DNA of 64,000 nucleotides from Siphonobacter aquaeclarae. Its GTDB lineage: Bacteria > Bacteroidota > Bacteroidia > Cytophagales > Spirosomataceae. Under the pieces are notes generated by a model, which searched no databases, had not been told where the DNA came from, and was given only the letters and a program-made list of their open reading frames with translations. Location: the NCBI RefSeq assembly GCF_900103285.1, contig NZ_FNGS01000009.1, positions 116,431 to 180,430 of the forward strand, read 5' to 3'. Position numbers and translations under genes: made by a program. Position 1 is the stretch's first letter. The number at the start of each line of letters is the position of its first letter. Of the stretch, positions 25,951-34,219 are shown piece by piece.

Positions 25951-27210
25951 ATGCTGACCGCTCCCGACTGGCAGGCCGCGCTGTACTTAGGCGGCTTCGC
26001 AGGAAGCCTCCCGCTGATCCCTGCTGATTTTCAGGTGCTTGAAGAGCGGGTACGCCGGAAACTGCCGGCCCGTGCCTTTGACTACCTGGCAGGCGGCGCG
26101 GGTCGGGAGCAAACGATGGAGGCGAACCGGTCGGACTGGGACCGGTACCGGATTCTGCCGCGTATGCTCAACGATGTATCCGCGCGGGACCTCAGTACAA
26201 CGCTTTTCGGGCAGCGACTACCCCTGCCGGCGCTGCTGGCACCAATAGGAGTACTCGAACTTGCTCATGCTGAAGCTGATACGGCCGTAGGGCGGGCGGC
26301 GGCCTCAGCCGGTATTCCCTATATCTTTTCGAACCAGGCTTCGCGGCCGATGGAGGAAGTTGCTTCGGCAATGGGGGAAGGTGCACGTTGGTTCCAGCTG
26401 TACTGGAGCAAATCCCGGGACCTGGTGGAGAGCCTGGTTGCCCGGGCCGAAGCCTGCAGATGCAGCGCTATCGTCATCACCCTCGACACTACCTTGCTGG
26501 GATGGCGAATCCGCGACCTGGACCATGCTTACCTGCCGTTTCTCGAAGGAAAGGGCATTGCGCAGTATACTTCCGATCCGGTTTTTCAGCGTATGCTTGA
26601 CGAAGCGGAATTTCCGGCTGTGAAGCGGCGTGTTACCCTTCAGTCAATCCTGGGGCTGATGACCCTGACCAAACGGTATCCCGGAGGCGGCTTTTGGAAG
26701 AAGTTACGCTCGGGGAGGCCGCTGAAAGCCGTGCAGCAGTTTGTTCGTATCTACTCCAATCCGGCGTTGCAGTGGGAGGACCTTTCGTTTTTGCGGGAAA
26801 GAACGCGATTGCCGGTTTTGCTGAAAGGTATTCTGCATCCGGACGACGCCCGCAAGGCACTTGATTACGGTATCGACGGGCTGATCGTCTCCAACCACGG
26901 CGGCCGGCAGGTAGACGGGTCGGTAAGTACTGCCGAAATGCTTCCAGGTATTATAGCGGCTGTGGGTGGGAAGGTGCCGGTACTGGTGGATAGCGGAATA
27001 CGTGGCGGCGCGGATATCTTCCGGGCGCTTGCGCTGGGGGCGTCGGCGGTTTGTGTGGGCCGGCCCTATGCATACGCCCTGGCGTTAGGCGGTCAGGAAG
27101 GAGTAGCAACGTACCTGCAGCACCTGGCTGCGGATTTCGAGCTGACAATGGCGTTGGCGGGGTGCCGTGCAATTCCGGAGATTACCCGGGAACGAATCGT
27201 GACGAGGTAG
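25951..27210 (+). CDS. FMN-dependent alpha-hydroxy-acid dehydrogenase
   Basis: A 419-residue protein of the L-lactate dehydrogenase / glycolate oxidase family, which oxidises 2-hydroxy acids with FMN. It shows ARAFDYLAGGAGREQTMEAN (N-terminal FMN region), LLAPIGVLELAHAEADTAV, WFQLYWSKSRD, and the C-terminal FMN/catalytic block IVSNHGGRQVDG with the active-site His, then DSGIRGGADIFRALALGASA and VGRPYAYALALGG. The ATG at 25951 is preferred to one at 25906, which lies in the folA terminator. The acceptor is unknown; lactate is the most common substrate, but lactate permease genes are not nearby. Confidence 0.9.
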   Translation: MLTAPDWQAALYLGGFAGSLPLIPADFQVLEERVRRKLPARAFDYLAGGAGREQTMEANRSDWDRYRILPRMLNDVSARDLSTTLFGQRLPLPALLAPIGVLELAHAEADTAVGRAAASAGIPYIFSNQASRPMEEVASAMGEGARWFQLYWSKSRDLVESLVARAEACRCSAIVITLDTTLLGWRIRDLDHAYLPFLEGKGIAQYTSDPVFQRMLDEAEFPAVKRRVTLQSILGLMTLTKRYPGGGFWKKLRSGRPLKAVQQFVRIYSNPALQWEDLSFLRERTRLPVLLKGILHPDDARKALDYGIDGLIVSNHGGRQVDGSVSTAEMLPGIIAAVGGKVPVLVDSGIRGGADIFRALALGASAVCVGRPYAYALALGGQEGVATYLQHLAADFELTMALAGCRAIPEITRERIVTR

Positions 27211-27327
27211 GGGTTATTCCGAAGGCCGGTGACATAGATTTATCCAATCATTGTCGCCGAAATCAGGTAGTATTTCTTGGAAAAGATCAAAACTAACTTA
27301 ACCCTTCAGATTGCCGGGCCGAATCCT

Positions 27328-27335
27328 TACTTTTG
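27328..27335 (+). promoter_or_regulatory. -7 promoter box of the kdnA operon
   Basis: TACTTTTG is an exact TAnnTTTG match, 58 bases before the kdnA ATG. A TTG at 27311-27313 lies 14 bases upstream, a little closer than usual for the -33 element. Confidence 0.5.
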
Positions 27336-27393
27336 CGGTGTTAATCTGAACCAGCCGCAGTACCGGCGAGTAACCCTGAAAACATAAATCGAC

Positions 27394-28599
27394 ATGCCTG
27401 GAACCGAATTATTTGGAGCCGAAGAACGCAAGGAAATCAACGACGTCCTCGAGACCGGTATTTTCTTCCGCTATAACCACGACGCACAACGGAATAACAT
27501 CTGGAAAGCCCGCGAATTTGAGGCGGAAGTCTGCAAACTCGTTGGCTCCAAATATGCCCATGCAGTTTCTTCCGGTTCGACGGCCGTGCAATGCGCCCTG
27601 GCGGCGTCCGGCATCGGAGCCGGCGACGAAGTCATCGTTCCGCCGTTTACCTACATCGCGACGGTTGAGGCCGTTTTGATGGTTGGCGCACTTCCCGTTT
27701 TCGCCGATATCGACGAAACGCTGTGCCTCAGCGCCGAAGGTATCCGCAAAGTCATCACCCCGAAAACGAAAGCCATCTGCCTCGTGCACATGTGTGGTCA
27801 GATGGCCGACATGGACGCGATCATGGCGGTCGTAAAAGAACATAACCTGATTCTGGTGGAAGACGCCGGTCAGGCCATGGCAGCCAGCTACAAAGGCATT
27901 TCAACCGGCCTCTGGGGCAAAGCAGGCGCTTATTCCTATGATTTCTTCAAGATCGCCACAGCAGCTGAAGGCGGCGTGATGGTAACGAACGACGAAGAAG
28001 TATACCGCCTCGCCGACAGCTATTCCGATCACGGGCACGACCATATCGGCAACAACCGCGGGATGGAACAGCACCCGATCATTGGCTTCAACTTCCGTAT
28101 TTCGGAACTGCATGCCGCGATCGGAAAGGTACAGACCCAGCGCGTGCCGTTCATCCGTGAAAAGAGCAACGAATACAAGAAATACCTGATGGAAAAACTC
28201 GGACAGGTACCGGGTATTTCCTTCGCCACGCTGCCCGACCCGGACGGCGATTCAGCGACGTTCCTCAATATGTTCCTGCCCGATACCGAAACGGCGGGGA
28301 AAGTTGTCGCCGAATTCAATGCTTCCGGCGTGAGCGGCTTCAACTACTGGTACACCAATATGTACCACTTTATCAACCAGTGGAATCACCTGAAGGATCT
28401 CAAGACGGCCTCGGCCCTCGGCGTGGAGAAATTCGGTGCACCGCAGGACTACCACAACCTCGACATTCCGAAGGCGCAGGAAACCATCGGACGCCTGATC
28501 TCTTTCGGCATTCGCTGCACCTGGACCTACGAAGAAGTTGACGCGCTGGTCGCGAAGGTTTCGGCGGCGGTGACGAAGGTGATGAGTGTGGAGGTTTAA
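27394..28599 (+). CDS. kdnA: 8-amino-3,8-dideoxy-manno-octulosonate aminotransferase (KdnA type)
   Basis: A 401-residue PLP-dependent DegT/DnrJ/EryC1/StrS-family aminotransferase. The PLP lysine is K186 in SYDFFKIATAAEGGVM; the VEDAGQAMAASYKG stretch carries the conserved Asp that contacts the PLP ring nitrogen. Its partners fix the role: a KdnB-type iron dehydrogenase and kdsA lie downstream, and in Shewanella KdnB oxidises Kdo at C8 while KdnA transaminates the aldehyde to give Kdo8N for lipid A. The assignment rests on gene context and family; a different nucleotide-sugar aminotransferase is the alternative. It begins a run of four other plus-strand genes. Confidence 0.82.
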   Translation: MPGTELFGAEERKEINDVLETGIFFRYNHDAQRNNIWKAREFEAEVCKLVGSKYAHAVSSGSTAVQCALAASGIGAGDEVIVPPFTYIATVEAVLMVGALPVFADIDETLCLSAEGIRKVITPKTKAICLVHMCGQMADMDAIMAVVKEHNLILVEDAGQAMAASYKGISTGLWGKAGAYSYDFFKIATAAEGGVMVTNDEEVYRLADSYSDHGHDHIGNNRGMEQHPIIGFNFRISELHAAIGKVQTQRVPFIREKSNEYKKYLMEKLGQVPGISFATLPDPDGDSATFLNMFLPDTETAGKVVAEFNASGVSGFNYWYTNMYHFINQWNHLKDLKTASALGVEKFGAPQDYHNLDIPKAQETIGRLISFGIRCTWTYEEVDALVAKVSAAVTKVMSVEV

Positions 28600-28601
28600 G
28601 A

Positions 28602-28610
28602 AAAGGAGGT
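28602..28610 (+). promoter_or_regulatory. Strong Shine-Dalgarno site of the DUF2281 gene
   Basis: AAAGGAGGT lies five bases before the ATG at 28615. Such a canonical site is rare in this genome, where starts usually lack one. It marks the toxin-antitoxin pair as differently translated, and perhaps acquired. Confidence 0.7.
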
Positions 28611-28614
28611 AATT

Positions 28615-28824
28615 ATGATCAGCAGCGCTGCGTTGTTAGCCGAAATCAGAACACTCTCTCCGGCATTGCGGAAAGAGGCGGAGGATTACATCTCGTTTCT
28701 CAAAAAGAAGATGGAGTCGGAACGGAGTCCGTTAAAAGACCGGGAGTTCGGATACGGAAAGGGCAAGGTCTGGATTTCGGAGGATTTTGACGCTCCGCTG
28801 GATGATTTTAGCGAGTACCGTTGA
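28615..28824 (+). CDS. DUF2281 antitoxin-like protein
   Basis: A 69-residue protein. The first half is helical (ALLAEIRTLSPALRKEAEDY, then ISFLKKK), and the C-terminal half has KDREFGYGKGKVWISEDFDA, then PLDDF, the signature of DUF2281 proteins, which occur as the upstream partner of PIN-domain toxins. It probably masks the toxin active site and may autoregulate. It starts 15 bases after kdnA with a strong Shine-Dalgarno site and is followed 3 bases later by the PIN gene. Confidence 0.88.
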   Translation: MISSAALLAEIRTLSPALRKEAEDYISFLKKKMESERSPLKDREFGYGKGKVWISEDFDAPLDDFSEYR

Positions 28825-28827
28825 GAG

Positions 28828-29214
28828 ATGGAATTACTGCTGGACACACATGCCCTGTTGTGGTTTTATAGTGGAGATTCTGCCCTTTCCGATAAGGCGC
28901 AACGTTTGATCCGTGGAAGCGGGACGCGCTGTTACCTCAGTGTTGCCAGCTTGTGGGAAATTACCATAAAACTGGGGCTGGGTAAGCTGAAGCTGGATAG
29001 CGGTATCCCTGATTTGTTCCATTTTATAGAACGAAACCATATTGAAGTGCTACAGATCGAATTTGAGCACCTTATTCAATTACAGCAGTTGCCCGATATT
29101 CATAGAGATCCCTTTGACCGGCTCATTATCAGCCAGGCACGGGCGGAAAACCTTCCGGTTGTTTCGAAAGATCTTTTTTTCAGTAGTTATGACGTCGTAA
29201 CAGTGTGGGAATAA
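28828..29214 (+). CDS. PIN-domain toxin (VapC-like ribonuclease)
   Basis: A 128-residue PIN-domain protein. The acidic catalytic set is visible: D6 in LLLDTHALLW, E44 in ASLWEITIK, and D94/D97 in HRDPFDRLIISQA. These bind metal and cleave RNA; in VapC toxins the targets are tRNAs or rRNA. It pairs with the DUF2281 gene directly upstream. The pair sits between kdnA and kdnB on the same strand, so it either travels with the operon transcript or has its own promoter. All catalytic residues are intact, so it is likely functional. Confidence 0.9.
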   Translation: MELLLDTHALLWFYSGDSALSDKAQRLIRGSGTRCYLSVASLWEITIKLGLGKLKLDSGIPDLFHFIERNHIEVLQIEFEHLIQLQQLPDIHRDPFDRLIISQARAENLPVVSKDLFFSSYDVVTVWE

Positions 29215-29239
29215 CCTGCACTCGTTAGTTTCTGAAAGC

Positions 29240-30319
29240 ATGCATAAGAATTTCAAAGGAATCGAAAAAACCGTCTACGGGCGGGGTAGTTTCAACCAAC
29301 TGGGCGAAATCCTGGCCCCGAAGCGGGTCGAAAATGAACAGTATTTTGTGTTCATCGTCGATCAGTATTTCAAAGGAAAAGACCTCGAAGTGCGCGTTCC
29401 GGCCGAAGGAAAGGACCTCGTGTACTTCATCGATGTCGATGTCCACGAGCCGACTACCGAGCAGATCGATACGCTCCGCGACGAAATCCTTGCCAAACAG
29501 GGACTTCCCTCCGGCGTAGTGGGTATCGGCGGCGGCTCCGTGATGGATATCGCCAAGGCGCTTTCCCTCATGCTGACCAACGAAGGCTCTTCCACCCTCT
29601 ACCAGGGCCTGAACCTGGTGAAGGTACCGGGCGTGTACCACGTCGGCGTGCCGACTATCTCCGGTACCGGCGCCGAAGTATCCATGACCGCCGTACTGAC
29701 CGGCCCGGTGAAAAAACTTGGCCTCAAATGCGAATGGACTGTCTTCAACCAGGTAGTACTCGATCCGGAACTGATTGCTTCTGTTCCGACCGACTGGTGG
29801 TTCTATACCGGCATGGATACCTACATCCACTGCGTGGAATCGGAAAACGGCCGCTTTAACAACGCCTATTCCCATGCGTTTGCGGAGCAGGCGATGAAGC
29901 TCTGCCGGGATATCTACCTCGGCGAAAACGCCGGGCAGAATGCCGAAAACGACGACAAGCTGATGGTAGCCTCCCTCATGGGCGGCCTGAGCCTGACGTA
30001 CTCCGAAGTTGGGGTATGCCACGCGCTGAGCTACGGTCTTTCCAAGATCCTGGGTACCCGTCACTGCTATGCCAACTGCCTCATTATGAATCACCTGGAA
30101 GACTACTACCCCGAAGGCGTAGCCGAATTCAAGGAGATGGTGAAGCGGTTTAACGTCACCCTGCCGCAAGGCCTTGCCAAAGACTGGGACGACGAAACCA
30201 TTACCAAAATGGCTCATGTTTCCTACAACCTTCCCCACATGTGGCTGCACGCCATCGGTGAAAACTGGCAGGAAACCATCACGATTGACCTGTTGAAGGA
30301 CCTGTTCCGGAGACTCTAA
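29240..30319 (+). CDS. kdnB: 3-deoxy-manno-octulosonate 8-oxidase (KdnB type)
   Basis: A 359-residue iron-containing alcohol dehydrogenase family protein. The N-terminus (MHKNFKGIEKTVYGRGSFNQ) and the nucleotide loop GVVGIGGGSVMDIAKALS are typical; metal ligands lie in the barrel-like C-terminal helical domain, including VESENGRFNNAYSHAFAEQA and GVCHALSYGLSKILGTRHCY. In Shewanella, KdnB oxidises the C8 hydroxyl of Kdo to the aldehyde that KdnA aminates. The presence of kdnA and kdsA on either side supports this over a general alcohol dehydrogenase. Confidence 0.85.
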   Translation: MHKNFKGIEKTVYGRGSFNQLGEILAPKRVENEQYFVFIVDQYFKGKDLEVRVPAEGKDLVYFIDVDVHEPTTEQIDTLRDEILAKQGLPSGVVGIGGGSVMDIAKALSLMLTNEGSSTLYQGLNLVKVPGVYHVGVPTISGTGAEVSMTAVLTGPVKKLGLKCEWTVFNQVVLDPELIASVPTDWWFYTGMDTYIHCVESENGRFNNAYSHAFAEQAMKLCRDIYLGENAGQNAENDDKLMVASLMGGLSLTYSEVGVCHALSYGLSKILGTRHCYANCLIMNHLEDYYPEGVAEFKEMVKRFNVTLPQGLAKDWDDETITKMAHVSYNLPHMWLHAIGENWQETITIDLLKDLFRRL

Positions 30320-30376
30320 CACGTATTTATTCACCCGTAACGGCCGGGTTTCCCCCGAAAGCCCGCCAGCAATACC

Positions 30377-31228
30377 ATGTCTCAGAAAATTGTTCGTGTC
30401 GGCGATATCGAGTGCGGATCAGATGAGCTCTTCCTCATCTCCGGTCCCTGCGTGATCGAAGACGAAAAAATCATGATGACTGTCGCCGAAAAACTCAAAG
30501 AGATTTCGGAGCGACTGAAAATCAAGGTTATCTACAAGTCTTCTTTCCAGAAAGACAACCGTTCCAGCCTGGAGTACTACTCCGGTCCGGGCCTGGATAA
30601 GGGTATCCAGATCCTTGCCAAAGTGAAGGAGCAGTTCGGATTTCCCCTCCTGACCGATATTCACTACCCCGATCAGGCCGCTCCTGTTGCTGAAGTCGTC
30701 GACGTTCTTCAGATTCCGGCATACCTCTGTATGCAAACCACGCTGACCGTCGCTGCCGCTCAAACCGGCCGCGTCGTCAACGTGAAGCACGGGCAGTTCC
30801 TCGCCCCGGAAAACATGAAGCACCCGGTCAAGAAAATCGAAGATTCCGGAAACAACCAGATCATCCTCACCGAACGCGGCTATTCCTTCGGTTATAATGA
30901 CCTCGTAGTGGATCCGCGCAGCTTCTACCACATGGCCCGCACACAATACCCTGTGGTATTCGACGTGACGCACGCCATCCGGAAGTATGGTATCCCGTCG
31001 AAAGACTCCAAGGGAGGCGCCCGGGAATACCTGCCCGTACTCGCCCGCGCGGGTGTCGCTGCCGGTATCGACGGACTCTTCATCGAGGCGCACACCTGCC
31101 CGAGTGAAGCCCTTTGCGACGCGGCCAGCCAGCTCGATATCAGCCTGCTCGAGGAGTTCCTCAAGCCGCTGCTCGAACTCCATGCCGTGGAAGTCAAATA
31201 CCGCAATTCCCTGCCTGAACTGGCTTAA
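30377..31228 (+). CDS. kdsA: 3-deoxy-8-phosphooctulonate synthase
   Basis: KdsA condenses arabinose 5-phosphate and PEP to Kdo 8-phosphate, the committed step to the lipopolysaccharide core sugar. The 283-residue TIM barrel has FLISGPCVIEDE (C25), IYKSSFQKDNRSS, LLTDIHYPDQ, QIPAYLCMQTTL, VFDVTHAIRKYG, FIEAHTCPSEALCDAASQ. The Cys in SGPC, together with the His, Glu and Asp in the last three motifs, matches the metal-dependent class; E. coli-type enzymes have Asn instead of this Cys. It is the last gene of the Kdo8N cluster and ends at a terminator. Confidence 0.96.
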   Translation: MSQKIVRVGDIECGSDELFLISGPCVIEDEKIMMTVAEKLKEISERLKIKVIYKSSFQKDNRSSLEYYSGPGLDKGIQILAKVKEQFGFPLLTDIHYPDQAAPVAEVVDVLQIPAYLCMQTTLTVAAAQTGRVVNVKHGQFLAPENMKHPVKKIEDSGNNQIILTERGYSFGYNDLVVDPRSFYHMARTQYPVVFDVTHAIRKYGIPSKDSKGGAREYLPVLARAGVAAGIDGLFIEAHTCPSEALCDAASQLDISLLEEFLKPLLELHAVEVKYRNSLPELA

Positions 31229-31250
31229 TTCCGGTTTTTGACAGAAAAGA

Positions 31251-31283
31251 AAAGCGCTTCCGTTTAGTCGGAAGCGCTTTTTT
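31251..31283 (+). terminator. Terminator after kdsA
   Basis: AAAGCGCTTCCG pairs with CGGAAGCGCTTT around a 6-base loop, followed by more Ts. Confidence 0.92.
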
Positions 31284-31426
31284 GTTGGGAAAAGGCTGAT
31301 TGTCAGGGAGCCGGTATACGTGCAGCAGGAGATCGTCCGGAAGAGAAAGCAGGAAATTCCCCGCAGATGAAAATTTCTCCAAAAAATAATCAACTTTATG
31401 GCCGAACAACAATGTGATGCCTGGTT

Positions 31427-31828
31427 ATGGAGGAGATCTCCCGGAACCTTACCCCGAATTTTTATATCACCAATAACGACGTGGAAATCATTGATGCGCT
31501 GGTCGACAATGGCGCGATGTTCAAGGATTTTTCCCGTAGTCAGGTGACGTCGTTTTTATGGGGCGAGGATTTCTGTCTGGTGCTGTTTTTTGCGGACGAT
31601 TACGACCGGGGTTTTACGATGTACGTTGTCCGGGATTTTTCGGTCAATGTCAAGGATATGGTACAGCTTATCCACGCCCTCGATCAGATACTGGATCAGG
31701 GCTATAATTACCGGCTGTTTCACGCGGCACGGAGTAAGGTGGAAGAGATGCTGTACATGGCGCCGACGTTCCGGGCGATGTGGGACAAGGCGGACCCGGA
31801 ACTGGAAGAAGAAGAAAACGACTATTAA
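31427..31828 (+). CDS. Small acidic protein of unknown function
   Basis: A 133-residue soluble protein without signal peptide or membrane segment. It starts MEEISRNLTPNFYITNNDVE and has a mixed alpha/beta pattern, with strands rich in Phe and Val around FCLVLFFADDYDRGFTMYVV and a helix-rich C-terminal half (MVQLIHALDQILDQGYNYRL). The last ten residues are nearly all acidic. I recognise no family. It is a single gene with its own terminator. Codon use is like its neighbours, and the long frame is credible. Confidence 0.7.
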   Translation: MEEISRNLTPNFYITNNDVEIIDALVDNGAMFKDFSRSQVTSFLWGEDFCLVLFFADDYDRGFTMYVVRDFSVNVKDMVQLIHALDQILDQGYNYRLFHAARSKVEEMLYMAPTFRAMWDKADPELEEEENDY

Positions 31829-31832
31829 ACAA

Positions 31833-31861
31833 GAAAGCCGTCCCACAACAGGACGGCTTTC
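31833..31861 (+). terminator. Terminator of the small acidic-protein gene
   Basis: GAAAGCCGTCC pairs with GGACGGCTTTC around a 7-base loop, four bases after the stop codon. It is followed at once by the second TCTGTG hairpin. Confidence 0.8.
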
Positions 31862-31866
31862 CTCCT

Positions 31867-31932
31867 GTCTGTGTATTCTGTGAAGTCTGTGAGAAAAAAA
31901 ATCAGCTCACAGACTTCACAGAATACACAGAC
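31867..31932. repeat. TCTGTG hairpin repeat, copy 2
   Basis: Two perfect 27-base inverted arms (31867-31893 and 31906-31932) with a 12-base A-rich loop. TCTGTG occurs three times per arm, separated by the triplets TAT and AAG. It lies between two convergent genes, four bases after the stop codon of the minus-strand gene, so it may act as that gene's terminator. Confidence 0.93.
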
Positions 31933-31935
31933 GGA

Positions 31936-32808
31936 TCAACCCCAGTTCGATTTCTGAATATTCCCGATGCTGATCTTAATGCTTTCCAGCGGCGGGCGCT
32001 TGCAAACGTCCTGTTCGACGAAGTAATGCTTCAGCCCGGCCTGCTTCGCATGCTTAAACAGGGCGCCGAAATCAATGCTTCCTGTGCCAACCTCCGCGAA
32101 TTCCTGCTGCGGCGTTTTGGCCATGTCTTTCACGTGCCAAAGCGGGAACCGGCCCGGGTACTTCGCAAAGTACTCCTGGGGCTTTTCACCGGCTTTGGTA
32201 ACCCAGTACAGGTCCATTTCCATGTGTACCGGCGTTTGTTTAAGGAGCAGGTCGTACGGCTTGACGCCATCCACGCGCTGGGTAAACTCAAAATCGTGGT
32301 TGTGGTACCCGAGGGTAATACCTGCTTTTTTGGTGGTTTCGGAGCCTTTGTGAAGAAGGTCTACTAGCTTTTTGTAGTCTTCCGGACTGCGTTCGTCATC
32401 CACGAGGTAGGCAATAACCGCGAATTTCTGCCCGATGGCAGCAGCATCGTCGATTACTTTCGACCAGTTTTTCGTGAGCCCGTCGCTCATCGCCATCTTC
32501 TTTGACCGGGCGGTGAGGTAGTGGCCGCTGACAGCAGAGAGACCGTTGTCTTTCAGGATTTTGGCATATTCAGCCGGTGATTTTCCGAAGAACTTTCCCT
32601 GTGTATAGCCGAAGTTTTCCACCTTTTTGTATCCGAGCTTTGCGACCTGCTCGAGGATACGTTCGATGCCCTGCTTCTGAATATCGTCACGCAGGGTATA
32701 CAACTGAAGGCCGATGGATTTGGCCTGAACAGACGCCAATACGTCCATTCCGGAGGCAGCAAGGGCGCCGAGCCCGAACGATGCCTGAAGAAAATTTCTA
32801 CGGTTCAT
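31936..32808 (-). CDS. Tat-exported sugar phosphate isomerase/epimerase-family protein
   Basis: A 290-residue TIM-barrel protein of the xylose isomerase-like superfamily. The N-terminal NRRNFLQASFGLGALAASG is a Tat-type signal, so it should act in the periplasm. Barrel motifs are SIGLQLYTLRDDIQKQGIER at strand one, AGITLGYHNHDFEF (metal-binding Glu/His region), VHMEMDLYWVTKAGEKPQEY and GTGSIDFGALFKHAKQAGLK near the end. The catalytic substrate is unknown; proteins of this kind occur with Gfo/Idh/MocA and DUF1080 proteins in keto-sugar routes. Confidence 0.87.
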   Translation of the reverse strand: MNRRNFLQASFGLGALAASGMDVLASVQAKSIGLQLYTLRDDIQKQGIERILEQVAKLGYKKVENFGYTQGKFFGKSPAEYAKILKDNGLSAVSGHYLTARSKKMAMSDGLTKNWSKVIDDAAAIGQKFAVIAYLVDDERSPEDYKKLVDLLHKGSETTKKAGITLGYHNHDFEFTQRVDGVKPYDLLLKQTPVHMEMDLYWVTKAGEKPQEYFAKYPGRFPLWHVKDMAKTPQQEFAEVGTGSIDFGALFKHAKQAGLKHYFVEQDVCKRPPLESIKISIGNIQKSNWG

Positions 32809-32950
32809 AGGGATGAAAATAAGCGGATCAGCCGCGCCCTGGCAGACGCCGGCTTCGTACGAATGAAAAAATCCGCTTCCAATGTAACCATCCTCCGGAA
32901 AGAAACAGGATAAAGCGAATATTAAATTTCATTTGAAGGAGGTATGCCGC

Positions 32951-33541
32951 TTATGCGTTCAGTCCCAGCAGCCGCTTGACATATTTTCCGACGATGTCAA
33001 ACTCCAGGTTGACCGAATCGCCTTCCCGCAGGGAAGAAAAAGTCGTATGCTCGTAAGTGTATGGAATAATGGCTACCCGGAACCGGTTGGCTTCGGAATT
33101 GAAGACCGTCAGGCTGACGCCGTTGATGCTGATCGAGCCTTTTTCGACGGTTACATTTCCACTGGCGGTGTCGTATTCAAAATCAAACAGCCAGCTGCCG
33201 TTTTCGTCCTGTATGCGGGTGCAGACGGCGGTTTGGTCGACGTGGCCCTGAACAATATGCCCGTCAAACCGCCCGTTGGCCGGCATACACCGCTCCAGGT
33301 TAATGTGTGAGCCAATTTTAAGCGACCCCAGATTGCTTTTGCGCAGGGTTTCGTCGATCGCCGTGACGTAGTAAGTATCGGCATCGACGCCGACGACCGT
33401 GAGGCATACCCCATTGTGTGAGACGCTCTGGTCGATTTTCAATTCATGGGAAAGAGGGGACTGGATCCGGAAGGTCACGTTCGTACCTTCAAATTGCAGC
33501 TCTCTGACTTCCCCGATGGCTTCGATAATGCCGGTGAACAT
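32951..33541 (-). CDS. ribE: Riboflavin synthase, alpha chain
   Basis: Riboflavin synthase converts two molecules of 6,7-dimethyl-8-ribityllumazine to riboflavin. The 196-residue protein has two similar beta-barrel halves: MFTGIIEAIGEVRELQFEG and the SVSHNGVCLTVVGVDAD block of half one, then RFDGHIVQGHVDQTAVC and GSISINGVSLTVFNSEANRF of half two. The start MFTGIIE is the universal family start. The gene stands alone; no other rib genes or FMN riboswitch are seen next to it. Confidence 0.96.
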   Translation of the reverse strand: MFTGIIEAIGEVRELQFEGTNVTFRIQSPLSHELKIDQSVSHNGVCLTVVGVDADTYYVTAIDETLRKSNLGSLKIGSHINLERCMPANGRFDGHIVQGHVDQTAVCTRIQDENGSWLFDFEYDTASGNVTVEKGSISINGVSLTVFNSEANRFRVAIIPYTYEHTTFSSLREGDSVNLEFDIVGKYVKRLLGLNA

Positions 33542-33599
33542 AGGGTGTTTTGCCGATTAGTTGACGATGTTTGCAGGACGGAAGTAATACCGAATTTGT

Positions 33600-34205
33600 A
33601 TGCCGAACAGAAAATTGATTCTTCTCGCGATCGGGCTGGTCCTGGCCGCAACCCTGATCTACTCCTTAACCGGAGGCAAAAAAAGCTCTTTTTCGGATAC
33701 CCTCCGGAAGGAACGCCAGGAAAAGGACGAAATGTTCCGGACCTCGGCCGACTCGCCCTTCCCGGATAAAAAAGACTTCCGTGCCCTGAACTACTTTGAC
33801 CCGGATTCGACCTTTGAAGTCTACGCCAAAATCCGGGAAACCGAAGGCAACAAGACGTTTACCGTCGCCATGACCGGCGGACAGACCGAAACATATACCC
33901 TTTACGGAGAAGCAACGTTTGAACTGAAAGGAAAGAACTGCCGCCTGCTGGTTTTCCATAGTCCGGATAAAGGCGCCCTGTTCATTCCCTTCCGGGATGA
34001 AAGCAACAAAACGGCTTCGTATGGCGGCGGCCGGTACCTGGATGTCGAGGAATCGGCGATTACCGGCGGTCATGTCACGATTGACTTCAACCGGGCCTAT
34101 AACCCATATTGCGCCTATTCACCGGAGTATACCTGTCCTGTTCCCCCGAAAGAAAATACCCTTCCGCTGGCTGTCACCGCCGGAGAAAAACGCTACCACG
34201 ATTAA
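33600..34205 (+). CDS. DUF1684 membrane-anchored protein
   Basis: A 201-residue protein with one N-terminal membrane segment (KLILLAIGLVLAATLIYSLT) and a DUF1684 domain. The hallmark is the C-terminal block FNRAYNPYCAYSPEYTCPVP followed by PKENTLPLAVTAGEK. DUF1684 proteins are small beta-rich proteins of undefined function. The ATG at 33600 is preceded by CGAATTTG, an imperfect -7 box, so the mRNA may be leaderless. The next gene follows 14 bases downstream on the same strand. Confidence 0.87.
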   Translation: MPNRKLILLAIGLVLAATLIYSLTGGKKSSFSDTLRKERQEKDEMFRTSADSPFPDKKDFRALNYFDPDSTFEVYAKIRETEGNKTFTVAMTGGQTETYTLYGEATFELKGKNCRLLVFHSPDKGALFIPFRDESNKTASYGGGRYLDVEESAITGGHVTIDFNRAYNPYCAYSPEYTCPVPPKENTLPLAVTAGEKRYHD

Positions 34206-34219
34206 CCACACAACCCTTC

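Noticed and set aside
29225..30334. Minus-strand frame opposite kdnB
   Set aside because: It is a mirror of the GC-rich codon pattern of kdnB; no promoter or protein motif supports it.
30419..31393. Minus-strand frame opposite kdsA
   Set aside because: It overlaps kdsA, which carries all catalytic motifs; its predicted protein has no domain.
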